Source: an uncultured Sphingobium sp. (GTDB lineage: Bacteria; Pseudomonadota; Alphaproteobacteria; Sphingomonadales; Sphingomonadaceae). From it: a DNA stretch of 9,524 nt. Location of the stretch: positions 1-9,524 of the forward strand of contig CAMLFF010000104.1 of NCBI GenBank assembly GCA_946479185.1. Reading direction: 5' to 3'. Positions within the stretch are counted from its first letter, which is position 1, and each line of letters begins with the position of its first letter. Shown here piece by piece: positions 1 through 7,155 of this stretch. The position numbers were made by a program, and so were the translations under genes. Under the pieces are notes generated by a model that had not been told where the DNA came from, made no database searches, and saw nothing but the letters and a program-made list of their open reading frames with translations.

Positions 1-1
1 C

Positions 2-805
2 GGCAAGGCCTTCGCCACTGGCTATTACGAGCCGGAAATTGCCGGTTGCCGCACCCGCGCACCCGGCTGCGAAACGCCTATCTACAAAAAGCCCGCCAAC
101 CTCATTGAGGTCGATCTTGGCCTGTTCAGCGATGCGCTCAAGGGCAAGCGCATTCGCGGCAAGGTCGCGGGCAGCAGCTTCGTGCCTTATGATGATCGCG
201 CCGCAATCACATCCGGCGCGCTTGCAGGGCAGGGGCTGGAAATCGCCTTTGCCAATGATCCTATCGAGCTGTTCTTCCTGGAAGTGCAGGGCAGCGGACG
301 GCTCCGCCTGCCTGATGGTGGCATCATGCGCATCGGCTATGAGGGGCAAAATGGCCGTGATTATACCGGCATCGGTAAGCTGATGAAGGATCGCGGGCTG
401 ATCCAGATCGGCTCCATGCAGGATATCATGGGCTGGCTGCGCGCCAATCCGGCCGAGGGCCGGGCAATCATGGATGAGAATAAGAGCTACATCTTCTTCC
501 GTGAGTTGGTGGGCGCCGGGCCATTGGGTGCGCTGGGCCTGCCGGTGACGCCGGAAGCGAGCGTCGCCGCAGACCCGCTCTTCATTCCGCTCGGTGCGCC
601 CGTGCTGCTCTCGATGGATCGGGCCGAGCCCAACGGCATCTGGATCGCGCAGGATACTGGCGGCGCAATCAAGGGCGCGAATCGCGTCGATACCTTCTGG
701 GGTGCAGGCGAGCGGGCACGCGCCGTCGCTGGCGGCATGTCCGCGCGTGGCAGCGCGCTGCTGCTCCTGCCCATCGGCACCTACAACCGCCTTACATCGC
801 AATAG
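2..805 (+). CDS. mltA: MltA-type membrane-bound lytic murein transglycosylase A, 3' part (5' end outside window)
   Basis: Cleaves the beta-1,4 bond between N-acetylmuramic acid and N-acetylglucosamine in peptidoglycan, leaving 1,6-anhydro-muramyl ends; the family acts in the periplasm, usually as an outer-membrane lipoprotein. The frame is open from base 2 and gives 267 residues before TAG. Numbering from the window edge, the family motif TGYYEP is at 7-12. The C-terminal 3D domain holds the three aspartates that name it: D191 (in ADPLFIPLG), D218 (in QDTGGAIKG) and D230 (in RVDTFWG). In E. coli MltA a 3D-domain aspartate is catalytic. The signal peptide and N-terminus are missing only because the window starts inside the gene. 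The smr gene begins one base after the stop, so the two are probably co-transcribed and coupled. Identity rests on clear motifs; only the true length is unknown. Confidence 0.93.
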   Translation, partial: GKAFATGYYEPEIAGCRTRAPGCETPIYKKPANLIEVDLGLFSDALKGKRIRGKVAGSSFVPYDDRAAITSGALAGQGLEIAFANDPIELFFLEVQGSGRLRLPDGGIMRIGYEGQNGRDYTGIGKLMKDRGLIQIGSMQDIMGWLRANPAEGRAIMDENKSYIFFRELVGAGPLGALGLPVTPEASVAADPLFIPLGAPVLLSMDRAEPNGIWIAQDTGGAIKGANRVDTFWGAGERARAVAGGMSARGSALLLLPIGTYNRLTSQ

Positions 806-806
806 G

Positions 807-1382
807 ATGGCGCGTCGCCTCCTCTCATCCGAGGAGCGCGCGCTCTGGAACCGGCTGACCACCACGGTGAAGCCGATGCGCCGCGTGCGCCCGGTCGCGC
901 CAGCGCCCATGCCAACCCAGGCCGAGTTCGCCACCGCGCTCGATGCACCGCCATCCAAAGCGCGCGTAAAAGGCCGCATCCCGCCCGAGCGCATCGAGAA
1001 AGCGGTCGCCGCCGCCCCGCGTCCCGGCCCCACGCCGGTGCTCGACAATAGCTGGGAGAAACGCATCCGCGCCGGGCGGCTGGCGCCCGATCACAGCATC
1101 GATCTGCACGGGCTGAACCTCGCCGCCGCCCATGTGCGGCTGGACCGCGCCCTTGGCGATGCGCTCGCACAGGGTCTGCGGGTGCTGCTTGTCGTTACCG
1201 GAAAGCCGCGCCCTGCGCCTGCCCCCGGTGAACCAAGGCGGCGCGGCGCGATCCGTGCGGAGATTGGCGATTGGCTCACCCGCAGTCCCCATGCCCACCG
1301 CATCGCGAGCGTGCGGCAGGCGCATCCAAGGCACGGTGGGGAGGGCGCGCTCTACATCATCCTGCGCAGGCCGCAGGGGTAG
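807..1382 (+). CDS. Smr/MutS2-C-terminal domain protein
   Basis: A 191-residue protein with a C-terminal Smr domain, a fold found at the end of MutS2 and as stand-alone proteins, with nicking or RNA/DNA nuclease activity shown for some members; the substrate here is unknown. The domain covers about residues 95-188. DLHG is at 99-102, the LLVVTGK strand and turn at 127-133 (most relatives have TGKG, here TGKP), and HPRHGGEGALYI at 173-184 matches the usual H..GG.GA.YV ending. The first 90 residues are basic and proline/alanine-rich, probably disordered. I chose the ATG at 807 because it follows the mltA stop by one base (TAGGATG) and the frame upstream of it lies inside mltA. No good Shine-Dalgarno is visible, which fits coupling to mltA. 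A palindromic repeat follows the gene and may end the transcript. Confidence 0.88.
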   Translation: MARRLLSSEERALWNRLTTTVKPMRRVRPVAPAPMPTQAEFATALDAPPSKARVKGRIPPERIEKAVAAAPRPGPTPVLDNSWEKRIRAGRLAPDHSIDLHGLNLAAAHVRLDRALGDALAQGLRVLLVVTGKPRPAPAPGEPRRRGAIRAEIGDWLTRSPHAHRIASVRQAHPRHGGEGALYIILRRPQG

Positions 1383-1437
1383 GTGGCCCGAGGCGTGGTG
1401 ATCCACATCGCTTTATGGATGAGTGGCCCAAAGAAAT

Positions 1438-1468
1438 GTCGTCACCCCGGATCAAGTCCGGGACGACG
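1438..1468. repeat. Palindromic repeat, copy 1, between convergent smr and dapE
   Basis: An imperfect inverted repeat with arms CCCGGA (1446-1451) and TCCGGG (1457-1462) around the 5-base loop TCAAG. The stem extends outwards with CGTC (1440-1443) against GACG (1465-1468) after two mismatches, or with GTCGTC (1438-1443) against GACGAC (1462-1467) if a bulge is allowed. It lies between the 3' ends of two facing genes, where a bidirectional terminator or a REP-like element would be expected. There is no T-run, so intrinsic termination is not certain. A second, better-paired copy is at 3226-3254. Confidence 0.6.
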
Positions 1469-1492
1469 TGATTGAGGTGCCGAATTCGCCGC

Positions 1493-2644
1493 CTAAACCG
1501 TCGCCAAAATCCGCCCATAAATCCGCGTTAATTGCTCCAGATCGTCAATCGACACGGCCTCATCCAGCTTGTGCATAGTCGCATTGAGCAGGCCAAACTC
1601 CACCACCGGGCACAGCGCGGAAAGGAAGCGCGCATCAGACGTGCCGCCGCTCGTGGATAGCTCCGGCGTCAAGCCAGTCTCCGCCTCAATCGCCGCACTC
1701 ACCAGTGCCGAGAAATCGCCGGGCTGAGTCAGGAAGGGTTCGCCGCTGATCTTCGCCACCAGCGTGCCGCCCTCAGCCTCTGCCAGCGCCCGGACGCGCG
1801 CGACCAGATCTTCGCCGCGATGCAGATCATTGAATCGGATCGAAAGCCGTGCACTCGCCTTGGCCGGGATCACATTGGTGGCACGATTGCCCACTTCCAG
1901 CTCGGTAATCTCGATGTTGCTCGGCTGGAACCAGTCATTGCCCTGATCCAATTCAATCGCCTCGATGGCGTTCAGGATGCGCAGCAGCGGCGGGATCGGG
2001 TTGCTGGCAAGGTGCGGATAGGCAACATGGCCCTGCGTGCCCGCCACGCTGACCCACATGTTCACTGAGCCACGGCGGCCAATTTTCACCATGTCGCCCA
2101 GTTGCTTCACCGATGTCGGTTCGCCCACAAGGCACAGGTCGGGCTTCACATTGCGCGCGGCCATGTGGCGCATGAGCGCGCGGGTGCCATGCACGGCATC
2201 GCCCTCTTCATCGCCGGTGATGAGCAGGCTGATCGTGCCCGGCTGCGCACCCGACGCGGCATCGGCCCGCGCGATCGCCGCCACAAAGGCCGCAATCGAA
2301 CTTTTCATATCGACAGCGCCACGCCCATAAAGCAGCCCGCCACGCCGCTCTGGCGCAAAGGCGTCGCTTGCCCAGCCCTCGCCCGGCGGCACGACATCAA
2401 GATGCCCGGCAAAGGCGAAATGCCTGCCATCGCCCTTGCGCCGTACCGCGAGCAGATTCTCCACCGGCCCTTCGCTGTCCGCGTCCGCCGCATCTCCGTC
2501 CACAAAGCGCTCGACGGTGAAGCCGAGCGGCGCCAGCATCCCCTCCAGACAATCGAACACCGGCCCGGTGGCAGGGGTTACGGAGGGGCACGCGATCAGC
2601 GCTTCGGCCAGCGCGAGCGGATCAGTCAGGGCAGCATCTGTCAT
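1493..2644 (-). CDS. dapE: Succinyl-diaminopimelate desuccinylase
   Basis: Hydrolyses N-succinyl-LL-2,6-diaminopimelate to succinate and LL-diaminopimelate in the succinylase branch of lysine and meso-diaminopimelate synthesis; a cytoplasmic di-zinc M20-family enzyme. At 383 residues it has the usual length. Metal and catalytic residues are all in place: H81 and D83 (AGHLDVVPPG), D112 (GRGAVDMKSS), E146 and E147 (TGDEEGDAVHGT), E175 (VGEPT) and H358 near the C-terminus (NATMHKLDE). The lid/dimerisation domain, about residues 184-296, includes GRRGSVNMWVSVAGTQGHVAYPH. The ATG at 2644 is preceded by AGGCGG as a weak Shine-Dalgarno. It stands alone on this strand, convergent with smr and divergent from the cupin gene. 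It could be mistaken for another M20 peptidase such as ArgE, but the motif wording is typical of DapE. Confidence 0.95.
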   Translation of the reverse strand: MTDAALTDPLALAEALIACPSVTPATGPVFDCLEGMLAPLGFTVERFVDGDAADADSEGPVENLLAVRRKGDGRHFAFAGHLDVVPPGEGWASDAFAPERRGGLLYGRGAVDMKSSIAAFVAAIARADAASGAQPGTISLLITGDEEGDAVHGTRALMRHMAARNVKPDLCLVGEPTSVKQLGDMVKIGRRGSVNMWVSVAGTQGHVAYPHLASNPIPPLLRILNAIEAIELDQGNDWFQPSNIEITELEVGNRATNVIPAKASARLSIRFNDLHRGEDLVARVRALAEAEGGTLVAKISGEPFLTQPGDFSALVSAAIEAETGLTPELSTSGGTSDARFLSALCPVVEFGLLNATMHKLDEAVSIDDLEQLTRIYGRILATV

Positions 2645-2720
2645 GCCAACCGCCTAGCCAATGCTGGGGATCAAGGGAAGAGCGGGTGCAGCACTGGCGA
2701 AGCAGGCTGTTTTGGATTAG

Positions 2721-2740
2721 CCGGTTCTTGCAATTACCGG
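2721..2740. promoter_or_regulatory. Operator-like 20-bp dyad upstream of the cupin gene
   Basis: CCGGTTCTTGCAATTACCGG is a dyad with no spacer, centred between bases 2730 and 2731. Outer arms CCGGT and ACCGG and the core TTGCAA share the same centre, giving 8 of 10 matched pairs. The zero-loop symmetry suits binding by a dimeric protein better than an RNA hairpin. Its right edge touches the Shine-Dalgarno of the downstream gene, so a bound repressor would block transcription there. Which regulator might bind is unknown. Confidence 0.4.
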
Positions 2741-2743
2741 AGG
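2739..2743 (+). promoter_or_regulatory. Strong Shine-Dalgarno GGAGG deciding the cupin start
   Basis: GGAGG followed by a six-base spacer and the ATG at 2750. The frame is open much further upstream, back into dapE antisense, so this site fixes the real start. Confidence 0.8.
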
Positions 2744-2749
2744 CCAATC

Positions 2750-3214
2750 ATGCCCAAAATTGATCTGGACGCCATCACGCAGGTCAACAAGACCGGCTAT
2801 CCCGCGCCATATGATGCGCCGGTGCAGGGGCGCTGGTATCGCCGCCTTGCACCCGTCGCGGGCATGAAGGCGCTGGGCGCCTCCCATGTGGTGCTCAAGC
2901 CCGGCGCATGGTCATCGCAGCGGCATTGGCATGAGGGCGAGGATGAGCTGCTCGTCATGCTCACAGGCGAGGCCGTGCTGATCGAGGATGAGGGCGAGAC
3001 GATCCTGCACGCAGGGGCGGTTGTCGCCTGGGCGGCTGGCGTGCGCAACGGCCATCACCTCGTGAACCGCAGCACTGCCGATTGCAGCTTCATCTGCGTG
3101 AGTGCGGGGGATCGGGACGCGGGCGGGGCTTATCCCGATATCGACATGATCTTCACCGCTGCAGGCTATCAGCACCGCGACGGCACGCCCTATGAGACGG
3201 AGCGCTTGCCCTGA
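2750..3214 (+). CDS. Small single-domain cupin protein
   Basis: A 154-residue protein that is almost entirely one cupin beta-barrel. Cupin motif 1 is PGAWSSQRHWHEGEDELLVMLTGE, with likely metal ligands H59, H61 and E65. Motif 2 is within HAGAVVAWAAGVRNGHHLVN, with H102 as the fourth ligand and N106 at the end; alanine replaces the usual proline. All four metal ligands are present, so a metal-binding, possibly catalytic or ligand-sensing barrel is likely. The C-terminal 40 residues (DIDMIFTAAGYQHRDGTPYE) look like the tail of the family often annotated only as cupin domain-containing protein. No signal peptide or DNA-binding domain is seen. The start is set by GGAGG six bases upstream. It is monocistronic, convergent with the GST gene, and preceded by an operator-like dyad. 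Substrate unknown. Confidence 0.85.
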   Translation: MPKIDLDAITQVNKTGYPAPYDAPVQGRWYRRLAPVAGMKALGASHVVLKPGAWSSQRHWHEGEDELLVMLTGEAVLIEDEGETILHAGAVVAWAAGVRNGHHLVNRSTADCSFICVSAGDRDAGGAYPDIDMIFTAAGYQHRDGTPYETERLP

Positions 3215-3225
3215 GTTTAAGAATT

Positions 3226-3254
3226 CGTCATCCCGGATCGAGTCCGGGGTGACG
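3226..3254. repeat. Palindromic repeat, copy 2, between convergent cupin and GST genes
   Basis: Arms CGTCATCCCGGA (3226-3237) and TCCGGGGTGACG (3243-3254) pair along 12 positions with one T-G wobble around the loop TCGAG. The core CCCGGATC.AGTCCGGG is shared with copy 1 at 1438-1468. It starts 11 bases after the cupin stop, just beyond the 3' end of the GST gene, a position that suits a bidirectional terminator. There is no T-run, so a REP-like role is also possible. Confidence 0.7.
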
Positions 3255-3276
3255 ATGTTGGGAGGTCTGCGCCGGA

Positions 3277-3948
3277 TCAGGCGGAGGCGCTGTCGGGTTC
3301 CAGCCGAGGGATGACCCAGCTTTCCGCCGCGGCATCCGCCAGCCACGCACGCATGAAGGGATGGGCCAGCACGGCATCCATATAATCGCGTGCCGGTGCG
3401 GGCACATCAATGGCATGCGTGACAAAGCGCGTGACGACCGGCGCGAACATGATGTCCGCCGCGTTAAAGCTGCCGAACAAATATGGTCCCTCGCTCCCAA
3501 AGCGGTCACGCGCCTGATCCCAGAGCGCGCAGATGCGGGAGACGTTGGCCATCACATCCGGCCCAAGATCGCGCGGCGCCAGCACATGGCGGGTGTTCAT
3601 GCCGCAGGCCTGCCGGAGGGGCTGGTAGCCCGCGTGCATCTCCGCGCACATGGAGCGGGCCAGCGCCAGCGCGGCCTTATCCTCCGGCCAGAAATATTGG
3701 CGCCCCGTCACGCTATCCAGATAATCGATGATGGCGAGGCTATCCCACAGCACGATGTCGCCATCCCACAGCGTCGGCACCTTGCCGCTCGATGGCGCGA
3801 GATCGGGCTGAGTTTTGCGATCCTCCCAATCCTCGCCAAACATCGGCGCCATCACTTCCTCGAAAGGCAGGCCGCTCTGCTTGACCGCGAGCCAGCCGCG
3901 CAGTGACCAGCTGGAATAAACTTTATTGCCGATGATGAGCTTGAGCAT
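3277..3948 (-). CDS. Glutathione S-transferase family protein
   Basis: A 223-residue cytosolic GST-fold protein; the family conjugates or exchanges glutathione on electrophiles, or isomerises with glutathione as cofactor. The thioredoxin-like N-domain covers about residues 1-80. NKVYSSWSLRGW (8-19) holds serines S12 and S13 in the place of the activating residue, KVPTLWDGD gives the conserved cis-proline P58, and LWDSLAIIDYL (67-77) supplies the D69-S70 pair that binds the gamma-glutamyl part. The helical C-domain follows, with an N-capping box at N162-D165 (FNAADIMFAP). The frame extends 61 codons upstream, but the ATG at 3948 matches the family N-terminus and lies 11 bases after the preceding gene, with AAAGG as a weak ribosome site. 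It is last in the rpmH-to-GST minus-strand cluster. Substrate unknown. Confidence 0.88.
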   Translation of the reverse strand: MLKLIIGNKVYSSWSLRGWLAVKQSGLPFEEVMAPMFGEDWEDRKTQPDLAPSSGKVPTLWDGDIVLWDSLAIIDYLDSVTGRQYFWPEDKAALALARSMCAEMHAGYQPLRQACGMNTRHVLAPRDLGPDVMANVSRICALWDQARDRFGSEGPYLFGSFNAADIMFAPVVTRFVTHAIDVPAPARDYMDAVLAHPFMRAWLADAAAESWVIPRLEPDSASA

Positions 3949-3959
3949 GGGAGGGCCTT

Positions 3960-4415
3960 TCAGGTCCGGGTCGCCTGCGGGATGGGGACGGACAGCGTCG
4001 TGCGCGGCGGGTGAAACCGCATCTCGGCATGATCGGGGCTCGGATTGCGCACTTTGGAGATTCGCCCTTCGGCGCGCATTCGCCGCTCCGCCTCCAGCCA
4101 ATCGGGCATGGCCGCGCTCGTCTGCCACCAATGGACGACGCTCGCCTCATCGCACCAGCCCAGCAGGCGCGGCATCACCTTAAGGTGGGCACCGCTCGTC
4201 AGAAACCGCCGCATCCCCTGCTCGTCATGCCACAGCGTCAGGGTCCAGAATGTGCGCTGCCGATCCCGCAGCAGTGCGCCACCGCCAAAGCCATCGGCTT
4301 TACGCGCCTGCGCAATCACGCCGCCGGTCTGGAGGAAGAAGGCGGGGAGGAAGCGCCAGCTGCGCACCCGAAGCCGCGTGATGCTCACGAAGGTGTCGCT
4401 CACATCATCCCCCAT
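3960..4415 (-). CDS. DUF3291-like dimeric alpha/beta-barrel protein of unknown function
   Basis: A 151-residue protein with no signal peptide or clear membrane segment. The wording VSITRLRVRSWRFLPAFF (10-27), GGALLRDRQRTFWTLTLWHDEQGMRRFLTSGAH (45-77) and MPRLLGWCDEASVVHW (81-96) resembles the DUF3291 / antibiotic-monooxygenase-like group of dimeric alpha-beta barrels, which also includes spheroidene monooxygenase relatives. I recognise the pattern but not a specific function, so the family label is tentative. Residues 105-151 are charged and probably a flexible tail. The ATG at 4415 comes 11 bases after the engB stop, and the GST gene starts 11 bases after this stop, so the three are very likely co-transcribed. 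Confidence 0.75.
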   Translation of the reverse strand: MGDDVSDTFVSITRLRVRSWRFLPAFFLQTGGVIAQARKADGFGGGALLRDRQRTFWTLTLWHDEQGMRRFLTSGAHLKVMPRLLGWCDEASVVHWWQTSAAMPDWLEAERRMRAEGRISKVRNPSPDHAEMRFHPPRTTLSVPIPQATRT

Positions 4416-4426
4416 GCGCCGTGCCC

Positions 4427-5086
4427 CTAGTAAAGCGACTCGATCACCGCCGAGCGCAGCTCGGGCAGGCCCATGCCCTTTTCGGCGGAGGTTGCGATGA
4501 TCTGCGGATGCGCAGCCGGGCGCTTGCGCGCTTCGATCGCGGTTTTCTCGGTCACGGCGGCCAGCTCGCTCGCCTTGATCTTGTCCGTCTTGGTCAGCAC
4601 CAGCCGATAGCTCACGGCAGCTTCATCCAGCATGTCAAGCAGGGTGTGGTCGACATCCTTGAGGCCGTGGCGGCTGTCAACGAGCACCAGCGCGCGCTTG
4701 AGCACGGGGCGGCCACGGAGATAATCATTCACCAGATAGCGCCATTGCCGCTTCAAATCTTTGGGCGCCTTGGCAAAGCCGTAACCCGGCATATCGACGA
4801 GGCGGAAGCGCATGGGCTCGCCCACATCGAAGAAGTTGAGCTCTTGCGTGCGGCCCGGCGTGTTGGATGTGCGCGCGAGGCTGTTGCGGTTTGTCAGCGC
4901 ATTGATGAGCGATGATTTGCCCACATTGGAGCGCCCCGCGAAGGCCACTTCCGGCACATCGGCACTGGGGATGAAATCAAGGCTCGGCGCGGAAAGCAGG
5001 AAATTGATCGGCCCGGAGAATATCCGCCGCGCCTCCTCAATGGCCTGCTCATTGTCCCGTTCGTCGGTGTTTTGCACTTCTGGCAT
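4427..5086 (-). CDS. engB: Ribosome biogenesis GTP-binding protein EngB (YsxC/YihA)
   Basis: TRAFAC-class GTPase needed for large-subunit ribosome assembly and, in several bacteria, for division. From the ATG at 5086 it is 219 residues. The G motifs are complete: G1 GRSNVGKSS at about 51-59, G2 within NTPGRTQ, G3 DMPGYG at about 98-103, G4 TKTDK at about 165-169 and G5 SAEKG at about 200-204. The N-terminal acidic stretch ([22 protein letters not shown]) leads into the usual [16 protein letters not shown]. An in-frame TTG at 5092 gives two more residues. I prefer the ATG, but neither has a convincing Shine-Dalgarno, so the start is uncertain by six bases. It lies about 100 bases after yidC; that gap contains a perfect 12-base palindrome at 5109-5120 (CGGGCATGCCCG). 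Confidence 0.95.
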   Translation of the reverse strand: MPEVQNTDERDNEQAIEEARRIFSGPINFLLSAPSLDFIPSADVPEVAFAGRSNVGKSSLINALTNRNSLARTSNTPGRTQELNFFDVGEPMRFRLVDMPGYGFAKAPKDLKRQWRYLVNDYLRGRPVLKRALVLVDSRHGLKDVDHTLLDMLDEAAVSYRLVLTKTDKIKASELAAVTEKTAIEARKRPAAHPQIIATSAEKGMGLPELRSAVIESLY

Positions 5087-5187
5087 CGTCAACGCTTTCT
5101 GTTCGCTCCGGGCATGCCCGCGCTATCCTCTGATCCGAAGAAACGCGCACTGGCAGGCCCGGTCCAAACGGTGATCGTTCCCGATCG

Positions 5188-6885
5188 TTACTTGGCCACC
5201 ACCGCCTGCTGGCTCAGCACGGGGTGCCGCTTATACAGCCACCACTGCTGCGCAATGGTGAGGATGTTGGACGTGCACCAGTAGATGAGCAGGCCTGCCG
5301 CGAAGGGCGCCATGATGAACATCATCATCCACGGCATCAGCGAGAAGATCTGCTTTTGCATATCGTCCATCGGCGCCGGGTTCAGCTTGAATTGCAGCCA
5401 CATGGTGATGCCCAGGATCACAGCCAGGATGCCGATCCCAAGGAAGGATGGCGGCGTGAAGGGCAGCAGGCCGAACAGGTTGAGGATATGCGCCGGGTCT
5501 GGCGCGGACAAATCCTTGATCCACAGGTAGAAGGGCTGGTGGCGCATTTCCACGGCCAGCAGCAGCACCTTGTAGAGCGCGAAGAAGATGGGGATCTGCA
5601 GGAAGATCGGCAGGCAGCCCGCGAGCGGATTGACCTTCTCCGTCTTGTAGAGCTGCATGATCTCCTGCTGCATCTTGGGCTTGTCGTTCTTGTAGCGCTC
5701 CTGCAGCGCCTTCATCTTCGGCTGGATGGCGCGCATGGCGGCCATCGATGCGAACTGGCGCTGAGCCACAGGGAACATCAGGCCGCGCACCACAAAGGTG
5801 AGGCAGATGATGGCCACGCCGAAATTGCCGATGTGGAGGAAGAGCCAATCGAGCATGTAGAAGATCGGCTTTTCGAACCAGCGGAACCAGCCCCAGTCGA
5901 TCGCACGATCGAACAGCGCGATGCCCTGATTGTCCATATAGCCATCAAGAACGCGGGTTTCCTTGGCGCCCACGAACAAGCGGCTCGTGGTCGTCAGCGA
6001 CGTGCCCGGCGCGATGATGCTGGGCGCATAGGTCATGTCCGCCTGATAGCGCTTGCCAGCACCCGTGCGATATTGCGCCTCGACCGGCAGGGTTTGCGCC
6101 GGGATGAGCGCAGCGTGCCAGTAAAGATCGGTAAAGCCGAGCCAGCCGCCCGTGGTGGAAAAGCGCTTGTCGCCTTCCTCATCCAGCGTCTCGAACTTGA
6201 TGCTGTAATTGGCCGAGCCATTGAACACGCCGACCGGGCCGGTGTGGATTGTCCAGGTCGATGGATTTTTCGAGGGGCCGATGCGCGAGAGCAGCGCATA
6301 AGCGCGCGCCGCAACGGGGTTGGCGCCCTTATTCTCCAGCGTCTGCGCAATGGTGAGCAGATAATTATCATCGATGGAGATGCGCTGCACGAAGGTCTGG
6401 CCGGCATTGTTGGTCCAGCGCAGCGTGACGGGCGACTGCGGCGTCAGCTTCTGGCGGTCAGCGGTCCACAGGCTGTTGCCATCGGGCAATTGCACGCCTT
6501 CACCCGCCCAGCCGAAGCTCGCGAAATAAGCATCGCCCGTGCCGCTGGGGCTGAACAGGCGAACGGGGAGGGACTTCTCCTCGATCGTTTCCTTATGGGT
6601 CGGCAGCACCACATCATCGATGCGGGCGCCCTTCAGGTTGATTGAACCCGCAAGCTTTGGTGTCTCGATGAGAACCCGCGGGCTCTCACGCATGACCAGG
6701 CCACGGTCGCGCAGGGCGACGGGCGCATCGGTCGGCAGTCCGGTCTGCGCCTTGGGCGCGGCGGCCTGCTCTTTCTGCTCCACCTTTGCAGCGGTGGGGA
6801 AAAAATAGTTGGAGATGACAGGCCAGCCGAAGAGGATGGCGATGGTCAATGCCACGGCGAGGAGAATGTTACGCTTGTCGTCCAC
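5188..6885 (-). CDS. yidC: Membrane protein insertase YidC
   Basis: Inserts and folds inner-membrane proteins, alone or with SecYEG. 565 residues, a normal Gram-negative length. Residues about 7-27 are the N-terminal transmembrane anchor, and 60-335 form the periplasmic P1 beta domain. From 340 on is the conserved Oxa1/YidC core: FEKPIFYMLDWLF, then GNFGVAIICLTFVVRGLMFPV with the hydrophilic-groove arginine R367, a charged cytoplasmic hairpin (about 376-420, RAIQPKMKALQERYKNDKPKM), NPLAGCLPIFLQIPIFFALYKVL, and further membrane segments at about 480-498 and 513-547. The start is GTG at 6885 (reads as MDDKRNILLA, the usual N-terminus), six bases after the yidD stop with AGAGAG just upstream. 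The downstream gene is engB. Confidence 0.97.
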   Translation of the reverse strand: MDDKRNILLAVALTIAILFGWPVISNYFFPTAAKVEQKEQAAAPKAQTGLPTDAPVALRDRGLVMRESPRVLIETPKLAGSINLKGARIDDVVLPTHKETIEEKSLPVRLFSPSGTGDAYFASFGWAGEGVQLPDGNSLWTADRQKLTPQSPVTLRWTNNAGQTFVQRISIDDNYLLTIAQTLENKGANPVAARAYALLSRIGPSKNPSTWTIHTGPVGVFNGSANYSIKFETLDEEGDKRFSTTGGWLGFTDLYWHAALIPAQTLPVEAQYRTGAGKRYQADMTYAPSIIAPGTSLTTTSRLFVGAKETRVLDGYMDNQGIALFDRAIDWGWFRWFEKPIFYMLDWLFLHIGNFGVAIICLTFVVRGLMFPVAQRQFASMAAMRAIQPKMKALQERYKNDKPKMQQEIMQLYKTEKVNPLAGCLPIFLQIPIFFALYKVLLLAVEMRHQPFYLWIKDLSAPDPAHILNLFGLLPFTPPSFLGIGILAVILGITMWLQFKLNPAPMDDMQKQIFSLMPWMMMFIMAPFAAGLLIYWCTSNILTIAQQWWLYKRHPVLSQQAVVAK

Positions 6886-6891
6886 GTCTCT

Positions 6892-7155
6892 CTAGCTTCC
6901 CGTCTCTTCTTTAACATCAATGTTTTGGGGCCGGCCAATGCGCTCGGGCACCGGATCATATCCGCAGCCCCCCCAAGGGTGGCAGCGCAATAGCCGCTTC
7001 AACGCCAGCCAGCCACCCCTTATCGCGCCATGTTTTTGCAGCGCCTCAATCGCATATTGCGAGCAGCTCGGCGCATAACGGCATGTGGGCGGAAGAATGC
7101 GGCTGGGACCAAGCTGCCAGAAGCGCGCGATCAGGATGAGCAGCCGGGCGATCAT
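6892..7155 (-). CDS. yidD: Membrane protein insertion efficiency factor YidD
   Basis: Small protein (87 residues) that assists YidC-dependent insertion and is peripheral to the inner membrane through an amphipathic N-terminal helix ([10 protein letters not shown]). The family core is clear: [29 protein letters not shown] (15-43), [25 protein letters not shown] (46-70), with the four conserved cysteines C25, C31, C58 and C64. The ATG at 7155 overlaps the rnpA stop by four bases (ATGA), a translational-coupling arrangement, and the stop is six bases before the yidC start. Confidence 0.96.
   Translation of the reverse strand: MIARLLILIARFWQLGPSRILPPTCRYAPSCSQYAIEALQKHGAIRGGWLALKRLLRCHPWGGCGYDPVPERIGRPQNIDVKEETGS

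Noticed and set aside
594..806. Start of the Smr protein inside mltA
   Set aside because: The extra residues are an out-of-frame reading of the MltA 3D domain; the ATG at 807 follows the mltA stop by one base.
825..1406. Minus-strand open frames opposite smr (193 and 129 codons)
   Set aside because: They are antisense to a gene with clear DLHG and HGGEGA motifs; no family resemblance and no ribosome site.
2102..2749. N-terminal extension of the cupin frame back into dapE
   Set aside because: The frame is open but antisense to dapE. The GGAGG at 2739-2743 and the family N-terminus place the start at 2750.
3949..4131. 61-codon N-terminal extension of the GST frame
   Set aside because: It overlaps the upstream DUF3291-like gene, and MLKLIIGNKVYSSWS is already a normal GST N-terminus.
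5173..5186. Possible terminator hairpin after yidC (GATCG-TTCC-CGATC)
   Set aside because: Only a five-base stem, no T-run, and engB follows closely in the same direction, so termination is not supported.
5224..6645. Long plus-strand open frame (473 codons) opposite yidC
   Set aside because: It lies wholly antisense to yidC, whose motifs are unmistakable. The translation is rich in His, Arg and Glu with no recognisable fold, as expected for an antisense shadow in high-GC DNA.
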